Under the pieces are notes generated by a model. It was not told the origin of the DNA. It searched no databases and worked only from the letters and a program-made list of their open reading frames with translations. A stretch of 48,227 nucleotides of DNA. Origin: a bacterium. Lineage in GTDB: Bacteria > Ratteibacteria > UBA8468 > B48-G9 > JAFGKM01. Both the position numbers and the translations under genes were made by a program. Positions 16,658 through 25,271 of this stretch are shown here, piece after piece. The stretch covers positions 30,501 through 78,727 of the forward strand of contig JAOAIL010000005.1 in assembly GCA_026414725.1 (NCBI GenBank), read 5' to 3'. Numbering within the stretch: the first letter of the stretch is position 1; each line of letters begins with the position of its first letter.

Positions 16658-18368
16658 CTTTTTCTCCTGTTACACTATAAACTTCATCAAGTGTTGTTAT
16701 CCCTTTCTTTACTTTTATATATCCATCTTCTACCATCATACGCATCCCGTATTTGCGGGCAACCTCTCTCAATTCTGCTGTCCCAACTCTCCTTAATGTA
16801 AGTTCTCTCAGTTCATCATTCATTGCAAATATCTCAAATATACCTAACCTGCCACGAAAACCGGTGAAATTACATTCATTACATCCTTTTGGCCTGCATA
16901 CATTAACTTCTTCCCCTTCTTCTATTCTTAATTTCCTTCTCATATCCTCATCCGGCTCTATTTTTTCCTTACAGTAAGAACATAGAACCCTCACCAATCT
17001 TTGTGCCATAACGCCCTGTACAGAAGATGCAATAAGAAAAGGAGGGACCCCCATATCTATAAGACGTGTAATTGCTCCGGGAGCATCGTTTGTATGAAGG
17101 GTACTGAATACGAGATGTCCTGTAAGGGCTGCTCTAACTGCTATATCTGCTGTTTCAAAATCACGTATTTCACCAACCAGTATAACATCAGGGGACTGTC
17201 TTAAAAATGACCTTAATGCAGCAGAGAATGTAAGCCCAATCTCTGAATTTACAGGGGTCTGGTTTATCCCTTCTATCTGATACTCAACCGGTTCCTCCAC
17301 AGTCATCAGTTTTCTATCCATTGTATTTAGGGCACTCAAAGCAGCATAAAGTGTTGTTGTTTTACCTGAACCGGTAGGACCTGTTACAAGTATCAAACCC
17401 GCTGAATATTTCAATAGTCCCTGCCATTTTTCAAAGTCATCGGGGAGGAAACCCAGTTCTCCAAGTCCCTTTAACATAGATGTCTTATCAAGGATTCTTA
17501 AAACAACACTCTCTCCATAAATACCTGGAAGAGTAGAAACACGGAAGTCAATGGGCTTACCTCCTATATCTAACATTATTCTGCCGTCCTGAGGTAGACG
17601 TTTCTCTGCAAGGTCCATCTTTGACATCAATTTAATCCTGGCTATAACTGCCTTTTCTATCCTTTTAGGTGGTGATACTACCTCATAAAGTACACCATCT
17701 ATACGAAACCTCACCCTGAATTTTTTTTCAAGTGGCTCAAGATGTATATCACTTGCCCTACGTCTTAATGCCTCAACAAAAACAAGGTTACATATCTTAA
17801 CTACTGGCGCCTGTAAAGCAAGTGTCTCTTCATCCTCTCCCGCAACCTCTGCTTCAGGAAGGTCAAGGTCTATAGTAGCACTGCTTGCTTCCTGAAGCAT
17901 CTGTGTTAAATCCTCCATTGTATCTCTTCCATAATATTTTTCTAACAATTGTTCCATCTCTGCAGGAAAGGTTATCATAACCTCAATCTCTTTTATGTTA
18001 TCAACTGCTATGAGTTTTTTGAAAAAATCAGCAGCAAGTATATTTATAGGGTCATCTGAAACAAGAATAAACCTTCCATCATCTCTCTTATCCCATGGAA
18101 CAATTCTGTGCTCTCTCGCTATTTTCGGTGGAATGGTATTTAAAATATCTGAAGGAATTTCTCTCGGGGGAAGTTCTCTCTGAACTATTCCTAACTGAAA
18201 ATAAAAAGAAGGGGATACCTCACCAAATGGGAGCATTCCCCTGTTCTGAAAGACCTCTTTTAATGGACTACCTGTAGATTCTTGCTCTTCAAGTGCTGCT
18301 TCTATTGATTTTCTATCCCACAAACCAATATTGGATATAATATTGATTACTTCTTTTTTTGTAGGCAT
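16650..18368 (-). CDS. pilB: Type IV pilus assembly ATPase PilB/GspE, first copy
   Basis: A 572-residue extension ATPase paralogous to the other pilB 1.1 kb downstream. The N-terminal MshEN-like domain covers about 1-150. The core shows Walker A GPTGSGKTTT at 330-339, Asp box MTVEEPVEY, Walker B VILVGEIRD and His box FSTLHTND, and zinc cysteines CSYC then CNEC. Both copies are intact, so they may serve different filaments or form a mixed motor. It starts 31 bases after the ribbon-helix-helix gene and lacks a strong ribosome site, which suggests dependence on upstream translation or lower expression. Confidence 0.93.
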   Translation of the reverse strand: MPTKKEVINIISNIGLWDRKSIEAALEEQESTGSPLKEVFQNRGMLPFGEVSPSFYFQLGIVQRELPPREIPSDILNTIPPKIAREHRIVPWDKRDDGRFILVSDDPINILAADFFKKLIAVDNIKEIEVMITFPAEMEQLLEKYYGRDTMEDLTQMLQEASSATIDLDLPEAEVAGEDEETLALQAPVVKICNLVFVEALRRRASDIHLEPLEKKFRVRFRIDGVLYEVVSPPKRIEKAVIARIKLMSKMDLAEKRLPQDGRIMLDIGGKPIDFRVSTLPGIYGESVVLRILDKTSMLKGLGELGFLPDDFEKWQGLLKYSAGLILVTGPTGSGKTTTLYAALSALNTMDRKLMTVEEPVEYQIEGINQTPVNSEIGLTFSAALRSFLRQSPDVILVGEIRDFETADIAVRAALTGHLVFSTLHTNDAPGAITRLIDMGVPPFLIASSVQGVMAQRLVRVLCSYCKEKIEPDEDMRRKLRIEEGEEVNVCRPKGCNECNFTGFRGRLGIFEIFAMNDELRELTLRRVGTAELREVARKYGMRMMVEDGYIKVKKGITTLDEVYSVTGEKGA

Positions 18369-18399
18369 ATTAAAATTTTACCATTTCACAGAATATATG

Positions 18400-18612
18400 T
18401 CAACCAGATAAGCCCTTTTTTATTGCCTCTGTCAACCATTCAGAAATAGTTTTATCCTGCTCTACTGCACTGTGTTTTACCTTTTTCATTAAGTCCACAG
18501 GAAGGATAAATGTATATTTTTTATTTTTCTCACTACCTTTTTCTATTTCTTTAACCTTTTCTTTTCCAGAAGCATCAAAAAGTTTTTTGACCTGCGGTCC
18601 TAATCTGCTCAT
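18400..18612 (-). CDS. Small ribbon-helix-helix DNA-binding protein, ParA partner
   Basis: A 70-residue protein. Residues about 32-68 (KYTFILPVDLMKKVKH, then TISEWLTEAIKKGL) fit the beta-strand/helix/helix pattern of MetJ/Arc ribbon-helix-helix repressors, as in ParG, Omega or CopG partners of ParA. The N-terminal 30 residues are basic and polar, probably flexible, as in ParG-like proteins that stimulate ParA ATPase with an arginine-finger tail. It overlaps parA by 4 bases, so co-translation is likely. No ParB is nearby. Plausible jobs are autoregulating the promoter upstream of parA and serving as the ParA adaptor. Confidence 0.78.
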   Translation of the reverse strand: MSRLGPQVKKLFDASGKEKVKEIEKGSEKNKKYTFILPVDLMKKVKHSAVEQDKTISEWLTEAIKKGLSG

Positions 18613-19379
18613 TTTATTCTCCTTTTTATTTCTCTCGCAACATTAAGGAAGTCATCCGAAACTGCGGAATTACCTGCGTAGTCAAAAATTGCCTTTCCGA
18701 AAGATGGTGCTTCTCTTAATCTACTGCAGATACTTATGCCATTTTTAAAAATCATATCACCAAATTCTTTTTTAAGTAAAGAAATGCTCTCCTCTGTTAT
18801 ACGAAGTCGTCTGTCAATCATATTAGTAAGAATACCGAGTATTTCAAGTGAAGGGTTGAGTTTTGTTTTTATCTCTTTAACTGTCTCTATTATATGGGAA
18901 AGTCCTTCAAGCGAAAGGTAATCACAGAGAACAGGTATTATAACAAAATCAGATGCACATAACCCGTTAACTGTAAGAAGAGAAAGAGATGGTGGGCAAT
19001 CAATAAAAACAAAATCAAAAGAGTTAATTACATCTATATTCTTTTCCATTGCTTTCTTAAGAAAAAACTGACTTTTGCTTTTTGATATAAGTTCCACTTC
19101 AATGTGGGCAAGGTTGGTGTCAGAAGGAATGATAGATAAATCCGGCAGATAACTATCTACCATAACATCTTCAAGCCGTGCATTATTAATTAACAATTCA
19201 GACATTGTAAGGTCTTCTGGTTTCAGATGAACTCCAACACTAACAGTGGCATTGCCCTGTGGGTCAAGGTCAGCAATTAATACCCTTTCCCCATTTTTTA
19301 CAAGAGCAGCAGCGATATTTACACAAAGGGTGGTTTTACCTGTCCCACCTTTCTGATTTGAAAACGCGATAATTTTCAT
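18609..19379 (-). CDS. parA: ParA/Soj family ATPase
   Basis: A 256-residue deviant Walker A ATPase: KGGTGKTT at 10-17 with the signature Lys10, ADLDPQGNAT near 36-45, and FVFIDCPPS as Walker B. The N-terminal DNA-binding extension of plasmid P1-type ParA is absent, so this is the short Soj/MipZ-like class that positions cargo over the nucleoid or at the poles. It heads an operon with a ribbon-helix-helix protein and a full type IV pilus motor set, rather than parB, gid or rnpA. A role in placing the pilus machinery is an inference from this context. Confidence 0.9.
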   Translation of the reverse strand: MKIIAFSNQKGGTGKTTLCVNIAAALVKNGERVLIADLDPQGNATVSVGVHLKPEDLTMSELLINNARLEDVMVDSYLPDLSIIPSDTNLAHIEVELISKSKSQFFLKKAMEKNIDVINSFDFVFIDCPPSLSLLTVNGLCASDFVIIPVLCDYLSLEGLSHIIETVKEIKTKLNPSLEILGILTNMIDRRLRITEESISLLKKEFGDMIFKNGISICSRLREAPSFGKAIFDYAGNSAVSDDFLNVAREIKRRIK

Positions 19380-19416
19380 AATAATAACTCAAAAGTTAAA
19401 GATAATAAAAATCTGA

Positions 19417-19431
19417 TGTTATTTTATAACA
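19417..19431. repeat. 15-bp palindrome over the -10 region of the parA promoter
   Basis: TGTTATTTTATAACA has perfect 6-base arms around a 3-base centre. It covers the predicted -10 of the parA promoter. Ribbon-helix-helix repressors bind short palindromes of this kind, so autoregulation by the protein of 18400-18612 is plausible. Confidence 0.45.
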
Positions 19432-19449
19432 GGATGTAATTTTTATCAA
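19423..19449 (-). promoter_or_regulatory. Probable promoter of the parA-pilus operon
   Basis: On the minus strand TTGATA (19444-19449) precedes TATAAA (19423-19428) with a 15-base spacer, or 16 if the -10 is shifted by one. It lies 44 bases before the parA start, in the 76-base gap after the amidohydrolase gene. Confidence 0.45.
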
Positions 19450-19455
19450 TATCAA

Positions 19456-20253
19456 TCATAGAGAAGAGAGTAAAGTAATGGCATTCTCTCTTAAAATTTT
19501 CTTTTCAAGGTTGGAAGGAAGATTAAGAGCACTGAATAGTTTAAGGGTCTGTTCCTGGTCAGTCCATGGTGAGTCAGTTCCAAAAAGTATATAGTCATCA
19601 GGATGATTCATAAGAATATCTTTTGCACTCTTTTTATCAAGGAAGTCCAGAGCAAAAGAAATTTCCATATAAATCTCCTTCCCTAACAGTAATCTTTTAA
19701 CCTCATCCCAGTCCTCCCAGGCACCTAAGTGTGTAGTAACCAGTTTAAGAGATGGAAATGCCTTTTTTATCTCTAAAATTTTTTCAGGGTCTGCCTTTTT
19801 TACTCTTTCAAAGGCAAAATCAAAACCCGTATGTAAAACAAGTATAAGATTTTCATCCTCTATCTTCTTATATATAGAAAACATCTTTTTATCATTGACA
19901 TTAAAGTCCTGATAATAAGGATGTAGTTTTATTCCCTTAAATCCCTTCTTCTTTATAATCTCAATGTGCTCAATCATATCAGGGTCATCAGGATGGACTG
20001 ATGGAAAAGGTATTATTCTCTCACTTGCTATGGATTCTGACCATTTCAAGATAGAATCAAAGTGGGATGGTTTTGTAGCGATGGAACATATAACACTCTT
20101 TTCTATTCCACATCTATCCATAGAAGATAATAATGAAGAAATTTTCCCATCCAATCTTGCAGGAATCTTTCCTCCTCTTTCAAGCATTCCTATTGCCTTC
20201 TCAGCAAGATTATCAGGAAATGCATGTGTATGGAAATCAATAATCCCTTTCAT
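19456..20253 (-). CDS. Metal-dependent hydrolase of the amidohydrolase-2 family
   Basis: A 265-residue TIM-barrel hydrolase. Metal ligands are visible: HTH at 8-10 in DFHTHAF, Lys/His in GIKLHPYYQDF, HTGFD, TTHLGAWED and the terminal Asp in FGTDSPW. Such proteins include decarboxylases of aromatic acids and hydrolases of lactones or amides; the length and motifs resemble compact 'predicted TIM-barrel' members often found in anaerobes. The substrate is unknown. Its start overlaps the SGNH hydrolase gene by 4 bases and it is the last gene of the long envelope block. Confidence 0.87.
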   Translation of the reverse strand: MKGIIDFHTHAFPDNLAEKAIGMLERGGKIPARLDGKISSLLSSMDRCGIEKSVICSIATKPSHFDSILKWSESIASERIIPFPSVHPDDPDMIEHIEIIKKKGFKGIKLHPYYQDFNVNDKKMFSIYKKIEDENLILVLHTGFDFAFERVKKADPEKILEIKKAFPSLKLVTTHLGAWEDWDEVKRLLLGKEIYMEISFALDFLDKKSAKDILMNHPDDYILFGTDSPWTDQEQTLKLFSALNLPSNLEKKILRENAITLLSSL

Positions 20254-20888
20254 TTTTTCAATGCATTGAAAATAGTATTCGCTATTAAAAGATGTCCTGT
20301 CTGGTTTGGATGTACCGGCTCTGGACAGAATGTCTCGCTATCTCTGTATTTTAACTGCTTATCAAACATATCCTGCAATTTCACAAGTATTGTATTATAT
20401 TTCCTGCTTAAATCTGCAACTGCCTTTCTGTAAAGAGCAAGTTCTTTGTAAACAAGACCACGCCAACCTTCTTTTTTATCCACACTTATGTAAAATGGTT
20501 CCAGCAGTATTATCCTGCAGGGAAGTTTCTCCTGTGTTCTCTTAAGGATATTATCATAGCAGGCAATATAGTCCTTAATTGTAAAATTTTCCCAACCCAC
20601 TGCTTTTCCTAAAGCCCTGTTGATATCATTTATTCCTATAAGAATACTCAACCAGTCGGGTTTATTATGTATAACATCATCTTCCCATCTAGTTTGAAGG
20701 TCCCGAACTGAATTACCTGATATACCTTTGTTGATAATTTCTATTTTTCGCTCGGGATAATGGGCAATAAGGATGTCATTGAAAAATTTTACATACCCAT
20801 TGCCCAGTGGTGCAAACTCACCTCTCCTTCCACAATCTGTAATACTGTCTCCTATAAACAATATCCTCTGCTTATCTTTTATAACCAT
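20250..20888 (-). CDS. SGNH/GDSL-family esterase or lipase
   Basis: A 212-residue serine hydrolase. Block I is FIGDSITDCG with Ser15, block II is the Gly in NKGISGNSV, block III is the Asn in IGINDINR, and block V is EPVHPNQTG with His193. The Asp of the usual DxxH motif is replaced by Glu190, a conservative but notable change in the catalytic triad. There is no signal peptide, so action in the cytoplasm is expected. Family members deacylate lipids, polysaccharides or thioesters. It overlaps neighbours on both sides by a few bases. Confidence 0.88.
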   Translation of the reverse strand: MVIKDKQRILFIGDSITDCGRRGEFAPLGNGYVKFFNDILIAHYPERKIEIINKGISGNSVRDLQTRWEDDVIHNKPDWLSILIGINDINRALGKAVGWENFTIKDYIACYDNILKRTQEKLPCRIILLEPFYISVDKKEGWRGLVYKELALYRKAVADLSRKYNTILVKLQDMFDKQLKYRDSETFCPEPVHPNQTGHLLIANTIFNALKK

Positions 20889-22315
20889 TTTCCTCCTCTC
20901 AATAGTTCTTCCGGAAAAATGTTATCAAGTCCCAATATACAGTATGGGTCAAATATCTTTTTGATCTCAGCCATCTCTTTCAATCCTTCTCTTCCATACA
21001 TAATTTCAAGCCATTTATGCTTTATCTTTCCTATCCCATGTTCTGCTGCAACTGTTCCACCTAATGAAAGTGCCTTTTTTACACATATCTCATAAATCTG
21101 TTTTGCTTTTATCTTTTCCTCATCGGATCCGGGAAATAAATTAAAGTGTAGATGATTTTCTCCTATATGTCCAAAAAGTATAGAATGCATTTTTTCACTT
21201 TTCATAATTTTTCTATAAAAAGCATACATCTCAGAAAAACCTTCCTCTGGAACCGCTATATCCATTGCTACTTTAACAATCCCTATCTTTCTAAAATATG
21301 CATTTATATTTTCAGGAAGCCGATGTCTGAAGTCAATCAGTTTTTCATAGTTTTTACTGTCTTCAGCAAACCATGTGTCCACTGAATTATACTTATCTGC
21401 AATATTCATCCATCTTTCCATCTCTTCTGTTGTAGAAACACTCTCTGCATATATTGCACAGGTATCATCAGGAATTGAGGGGAAATCATTCTTTAAAAAC
21501 TTCAAACTCCCGCTATCAAAAAACTCAAGGGAAAAAAGTTTTTCACTGCATATATCTTTTATGTCTTTTACAACAGAAGGGATATCTTCCTGGTTCTTTA
21601 AAAAGATTATAACAATGAACCTCTGGGGAAGTGCATCTATTAAATAAACATCAACTTCAGTAATGATACCCAGTGTACCTTCAGAGCCAATTATAAGGTC
21701 TATACCATCCATACCTTCCTGTGAGAAATAGCCAGCAGAACACTTTATAGGAGGTGTTCTGTAAGAAGGAAGAGGCACCTTAAAAATCCCATAATCAATT
21801 ACACCTCCCTTTTCATATATACTATTCCTTTCTACTTCAAGGATATTACCACTTGTAAGCACCATCCTTATCCTCTTTACATATCTTCTTGTCGGACCAA
21901 ATCTGAAACTGTATTCCCCGGAAGCATTTGTTGCAACATTTCCTCCTATGAAAGCTGTCCTTTCTGTAGGGAAAGGTGGATAAAAAAGATTTTCCTTCTC
22001 TATAATATTGAGAAAGTCATTTACTACAACACCTGCCTGCAATGTTGCTAATCTTTCTTTACTGTCTATCTTAATAACACTGTTAAATCTCTCCATAGAA
22101 ACAATAATACCTTTCCTCGGTACCCTTCCTCCTACCGTTCCTGTTCCACCACTGGATACAGTAACAGGAACACTTTTTTCTGTACAATCACTGAGGACAT
22201 CTATAAGTTCCTTTTCATTTTCAGGAATATATAACTTTTCTGCATCCCCTTCCCTAAAATTAGATGAGTCCTCAAGATAAGAAAGGACTTGCTCTTTACC
22301 TTCTTTTACTATCAT
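20879..22315 (-). CDS. FAD-binding oxidase, GlcD / D-lactate dehydrogenase type
   Basis: A 478-residue FAD-linked oxidase oxidising a 2-hydroxy acid such as glycolate or D-lactate. The PCMH-type FAD domain contains SSGGTGTVGG, FIGGNVATNASGEYSFRFG and GSEGTLGIITEVDV; the C-terminal substrate domain carries HIGENHLHFNLFP and the EHGIGKIKHKW motif with the metal and substrate histidines. GlcE and GlcF are not beside it, so the electron acceptor may be encoded elsewhere. Its 4-base overlap with lpxI places it in the lipid A block, although a metabolic link is not obvious. Confidence 0.9.
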   Translation of the reverse strand: MIVKEGKEQVLSYLEDSSNFREGDAEKLYIPENEKELIDVLSDCTEKSVPVTVSSGGTGTVGGRVPRKGIIVSMERFNSVIKIDSKERLATLQAGVVVNDFLNIIEKENLFYPPFPTERTAFIGGNVATNASGEYSFRFGPTRRYVKRIRMVLTSGNILEVERNSIYEKGGVIDYGIFKVPLPSYRTPPIKCSAGYFSQEGMDGIDLIIGSEGTLGIITEVDVYLIDALPQRFIVIIFLKNQEDIPSVVKDIKDICSEKLFSLEFFDSGSLKFLKNDFPSIPDDTCAIYAESVSTTEEMERWMNIADKYNSVDTWFAEDSKNYEKLIDFRHRLPENINAYFRKIGIVKVAMDIAVPEEGFSEMYAFYRKIMKSEKMHSILFGHIGENHLHFNLFPGSDEEKIKAKQIYEICVKKALSLGGTVAAEHGIGKIKHKWLEIMYGREGLKEMAEIKKIFDPYCILGLDNIFPEELLRGGKWL

Positions 22316-23100
22316 TCCACTCCTTTAACCCCTATAAGTTTTATTTTATTCCTGTTACATAGATTTATTACTCTTAAAGAATCAAAGAGGATACTCCTGC
22401 CTGCTTCCATAGCAATAACACAACCCCCTGCCTCTGCAAGAACTTCTATTGTGTTTGGTCCTATGACCGGTATATCAAATCTTTCATCTTTATATCTTCC
22501 TGCTATCTTCACTACAACAAATTTATTACAATATCTTCCCGCTCTTTTTATCATCTCATCTGTCCCCTCTATCCCTTCAACTGCAATTATCATCCCTTTC
22601 TTTATAACAACAGATTGCCCAACTCTGTAGTCCATAATTTTATTAAGAAATTCTATCCCTCTGTCTATATCTTCTTTTTCATCCTCATCAACAGGTACAT
22701 CTGTATATAATTTCTCCTCAACAATTTCATCCCTTAACACTTCTATAAGGGACATAACCTCTATATTCTCTTTATCGAGAAAGTTTACAAGTTTTTTCAG
22801 AATTACCTCTCCGGATAGGGGTTCTTTTCCCTGTAAAAATATATCTGAAGAAGGATGGATTTCTTTAAAAATTGTATCTGATGGAATTCTCCCTATAAAA
22901 ACCAGTTTCTTTATATTTTCTTTTTTAAGATATTGCAGAATACCTGTTATATCACCTGTATGAAAAACTTTAGATATGGTAAAACTGCAGGGAACAAAAG
23001 AAAAAGGGTATACTTTTATTCCTTTATCTTTGAGTTTCTTATATACATACTCAGAAATCTCATCATCACTTATAAAAAGACCTGTATGTTCTTTATCCAT
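22312..23100 (-). CDS. lpxI: UDP-2,3-diacylglucosamine pyrophosphatase LpxI
   Basis: A 262-residue member of the LpxI (formerly DUF1009) family, which makes lipid X by cleaving UDP-2,3-diacylglucosamine at the alpha phosphate, as an alternative to LpxH. Recognisable family parts are GRIPSDTIF in the N-terminal domain and, in the C-terminal domain, IAVEGIEGTDEMIKRAG and FDIPVIGPNTIEVLAEAGG followed by IAMEAGRSIL. It lies directly downstream of lpxA, the usual position in organisms lacking LpxH. lpxB is not in the window. Confidence 0.9.
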   Translation of the reverse strand: MDKEHTGLFISDDEISEYVYKKLKDKGIKVYPFSFVPCSFTISKVFHTGDITGILQYLKKENIKKLVFIGRIPSDTIFKEIHPSSDIFLQGKEPLSGEVILKKLVNFLDKENIEVMSLIEVLRDEIVEEKLYTDVPVDEDEKEDIDRGIEFLNKIMDYRVGQSVVIKKGMIIAVEGIEGTDEMIKRAGRYCNKFVVVKIAGRYKDERFDIPVIGPNTIEVLAEAGGCVIAMEAGRSILFDSLRVINLCNRNKIKLIGVKGVE

Positions 23101-23123
23101 TTTATGTAAGATTCAAAAAGGGT

Positions 23124-23900
23124 TCATTTTGCGATACCACGTGTGGAATTTTTGATAAAATTTATAACATAGGCAATCTCTTCTGTTCTTTCCATCTTTT
23201 CCAGTTCTGCTACTGCTTCTGAAACATTCATCCCAGAACGGAACAGTACCTTATATATTTCCTCTATGTGCTCTATCTTTTCAGAAGGAAAATTTCTCCT
23301 TTTCAAACCCACCCTGTTAATACCACAAGGAACCGCAGGATGTCCATCAGCAATAACAAATGGAATTATATCTTTTGTAATTTTAGAACATCCACCTATA
23401 ATAGCATAACTCCCCACCCTGCAAAACTGATGGATACCAACAAGTCCACCAATAATTGCACAGTCATCAATTATTACATGCCCTGCAAGAGTACTGCCAT
23501 TTGCCATAATTACATTATTCCCTATAACACAGTTATGGGCAATGTGGACATACGCCATTATAAGATTATTATTCCCGATAGTAGTAGTATCGCCATCAGC
23601 AGTTCCTGTATTTATGGTAACAAACTCTCTTATAGTATTATTTTCTCCTATCTTTAAGTATGTTTTACCACCTTTATATTTCAGGTCCTGGGTCATACTT
23701 CCTATAATCGCTCCTGTAAATATACGACAACCGGAACCTATTTCAGTATATCCCTGAATATGGACATAGGGACCTATTTTACACCCTTTATGTATAATTG
23801 CATTACCTTCAATAATAGCATAAGGACCTATCTCTGTGGACTCATCGGGGTCTATAAAAACATCTGGGGAGATAATTGCTGTAGGATGTATCTTTGCCAT
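23124..23900 (-). CDS. lpxA: UDP-N-acetylglucosamine acyltransferase LpxA
   Basis: First enzyme of lipid A synthesis, acylating the 3-OH of UDP-GlcNAc from acyl-ACP. The 258-residue protein has an N-terminal left-handed beta-helix of hexapeptide repeats (for example IGPYAI, IGSGCR, IGNNVI) up to about residue 190 and a helical C-terminal domain. The catalytic His is His122 in AYVHIAHNC, matching H125 of the E. coli enzyme. HPAVPCGINRVGLKRRNF near 198-215 is the family's conserved turn. It is preceded by a 54-base gap after lpxC-fabZ. Confidence 0.95.
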   Translation of the reverse strand: MAKIHPTAIISPDVFIDPDESTEIGPYAIIEGNAIIHKGCKIGPYVHIQGYTEIGSGCRIFTGAIIGSMTQDLKYKGGKTYLKIGENNTIREFVTINTGTADGDTTTIGNNNLIMAYVHIAHNCVIGNNVIMANGSTLAGHVIIDDCAIIGGLVGIHQFCRVGSYAIIGGCSKITKDIIPFVIADGHPAVPCGINRVGLKRRNFPSEKIEHIEEIYKVLFRSGMNVSEAVAELEKMERTEEIAYVINFIKNSTRGIAK

Positions 23901-23954
23901 AAGTTATAAGTAAAAATTCTTGAATTTAAAAATTCTTCAATCTATAAATTCTCT

Positions 23955-25271
23955 CTATTCATCCACTATGGTGGACATAAATGTCCCTTCTGTAACGATA
24001 CTACCATCTACAAATGCCTTCCCTTCAAGACGTGCAACCTTACCTTTTGTTTTCAATACCTCTACCTGTAAAAGTAGTTGACATCCTGGTCTGACTGCTT
24101 TTCTAAACTTCACATTCTCTATACTCATAAAATATGCAAGTTTACCTCTATTCTCTTCTTTTTGTAGCATCAAAACACCTCCCACCTGAGCCATCGCCTC
24201 CACAATTAAAACCCCTGGCATTATTGGCTTACCGGGAAAGTGTCCCTGAAAAAACCACTCATTCATACTGACATTTTTAATCCCTATGGCTTTATTACCA
24301 TTCACCTCAATAATCCTGTCCACAAGTAAAAATGGATATCTGTGAGGAATAATCCTGCATATATCTTCAGCATAAAGAACAGTTTCTGCACAGTAATTTC
24401 TATCATTTATATCTATTATCTTCTCTCTTTCTTGAAGAGCCCTCATCTTCCTTATAAACCTCGTATTCATAGAATGACCGCTTTTTATACCTATTATATG
24501 TGCTGCTATATAAGACCCGAAAAGAGCAATATCTCCTATCAGGTCACTTATTTTATGTCTTACAGGTTCATCTTTAAATCTGAACTGGTTATCTATTGGG
24601 TTTCCATCTTTATCAATTACCAGTGTGTTTTTATAGTCCGACCCTTTTCCTAACCCTATCTTCTTTAATGGTTCTATCTCTTCTTTAAGACAGAATGTCC
24701 TTGAAGGGGCTATATCTTTTTCGTAAATATCCGGTGTAACAGAATAAGAAGCATATTGAGAACCGAGTGCTGTCTCTGGATAGTCAAGAATATAGGAAAC
24801 CTTCAATTCATCTGATGGTAGAGCAATTATATGTGTGTTGTTCTCTGAAATATATACTGGTTCTTTTAATGAAAATATATTCTTTCTCTTATTTAAATCT
24901 TTTATCCCTGCCTTCTTTATAATATCCACAAAGGGCCGTGCACTTCCATCAAGACCAGGACATTCATCCCCATCTATTTCAATTGTTATATTGTCTATCT
25001 CCATTGAGTAAAGAGCAGACAGAAGATGCTCAACTGTATGAATCTGCACCCGTTCATTTCCTATAGATGTTCTTCGTGGAAATTTAACTGTATCAAGAAG
25101 ATTTTCTATAACCGGCTTTATTATCTCATTATGACCATCACCTTTTTTTATAAACACAATCCCTGAATCAACAGCAGCAGGGTGAAATTTTAATGTACTT
25201 TTTTCTCCGGTGTGAAGACCTATCCCTTCAATTTCAACACTTCTTTCAATTGTCTTCTGACTCTTCTCCAT
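23955..25271 (-). CDS. lpxC/fabZ: Bifunctional LpxC deacetylase / FabZ dehydratase
   Basis: A natural fusion of 438 residues. Residues 1-280 are LpxC, the zinc deacetylase and committed step of lipid A synthesis: Glu81 and His82 in [10 protein letters not shown], His239 and Asp243 in [10 protein letters not shown], and catalytic His266 in KSGH match the known active site. Residues about 295-438 are FabZ, the 3-hydroxyacyl-ACP dehydratase, with [12 protein letters not shown], His344 in [12 protein letters not shown] and Glu358. The start lies inside the end of lpxD with AAGGAG upstream. The fusion ties the substrate pool shared by lipid A and fatty acid synthesis to one polypeptide and is known from several diderm phyla. 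Confidence 0.95.
   Translation of the reverse strand: MEKSQKTIERSVEIEGIGLHTGEKSTLKFHPAAVDSGIVFIKKGDGHNEIIKPVIENLLDTVKFPRRTSIGNERVQIHTVEHLLSALYSMEIDNITIEIDGDECPGLDGSARPFVDIIKKAGIKDLNKRKNIFSLKEPVYISENNTHIIALPSDELKVSYILDYPETALGSQYASYSVTPDIYEKDIAPSRTFCLKEEIEPLKKIGLGKGSDYKNTLVIDKDGNPIDNQFRFKDEPVRHKISDLIGDIALFGSYIAAHIIGIKSGHSMNTRFIRKMRALQEREKIIDINDRNYCAETVLYAEDICRIIPHRYPFLLVDRIIEVNGNKAIGIKNVSMNEWFFQGHFPGKPIMPGVLIVEAMAQVGGVLMLQKEENRGKLAYFMSIENVKFRKAVRPGCQLLLQVEVLKTKGKVARLEGKAFVDGSIVTEGTFMSTIVDE

Noticed and set aside
19417-19431. CIRCE- or parS-like element.
   Set aside because: It matches neither the CIRCE consensus (TTAGCACTC-N9-GAGTGCTAA) nor the known 16-bp parS; kept only as a generic palindrome.
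20224-20433. Several 60-130 residue open frames antisense to larger genes across the window.
   Set aside because: They lie opposite intact conserved genes, show no ribosome sites and have the composition of shadow frames.
23901-23954. Short repeats of AAAAATTCTT and a GAATTT/AAATTC palindrome between lpxA and lpxC.
   Set aside because: Low-complexity AT sequence; no promoter or terminator shape is convincing.
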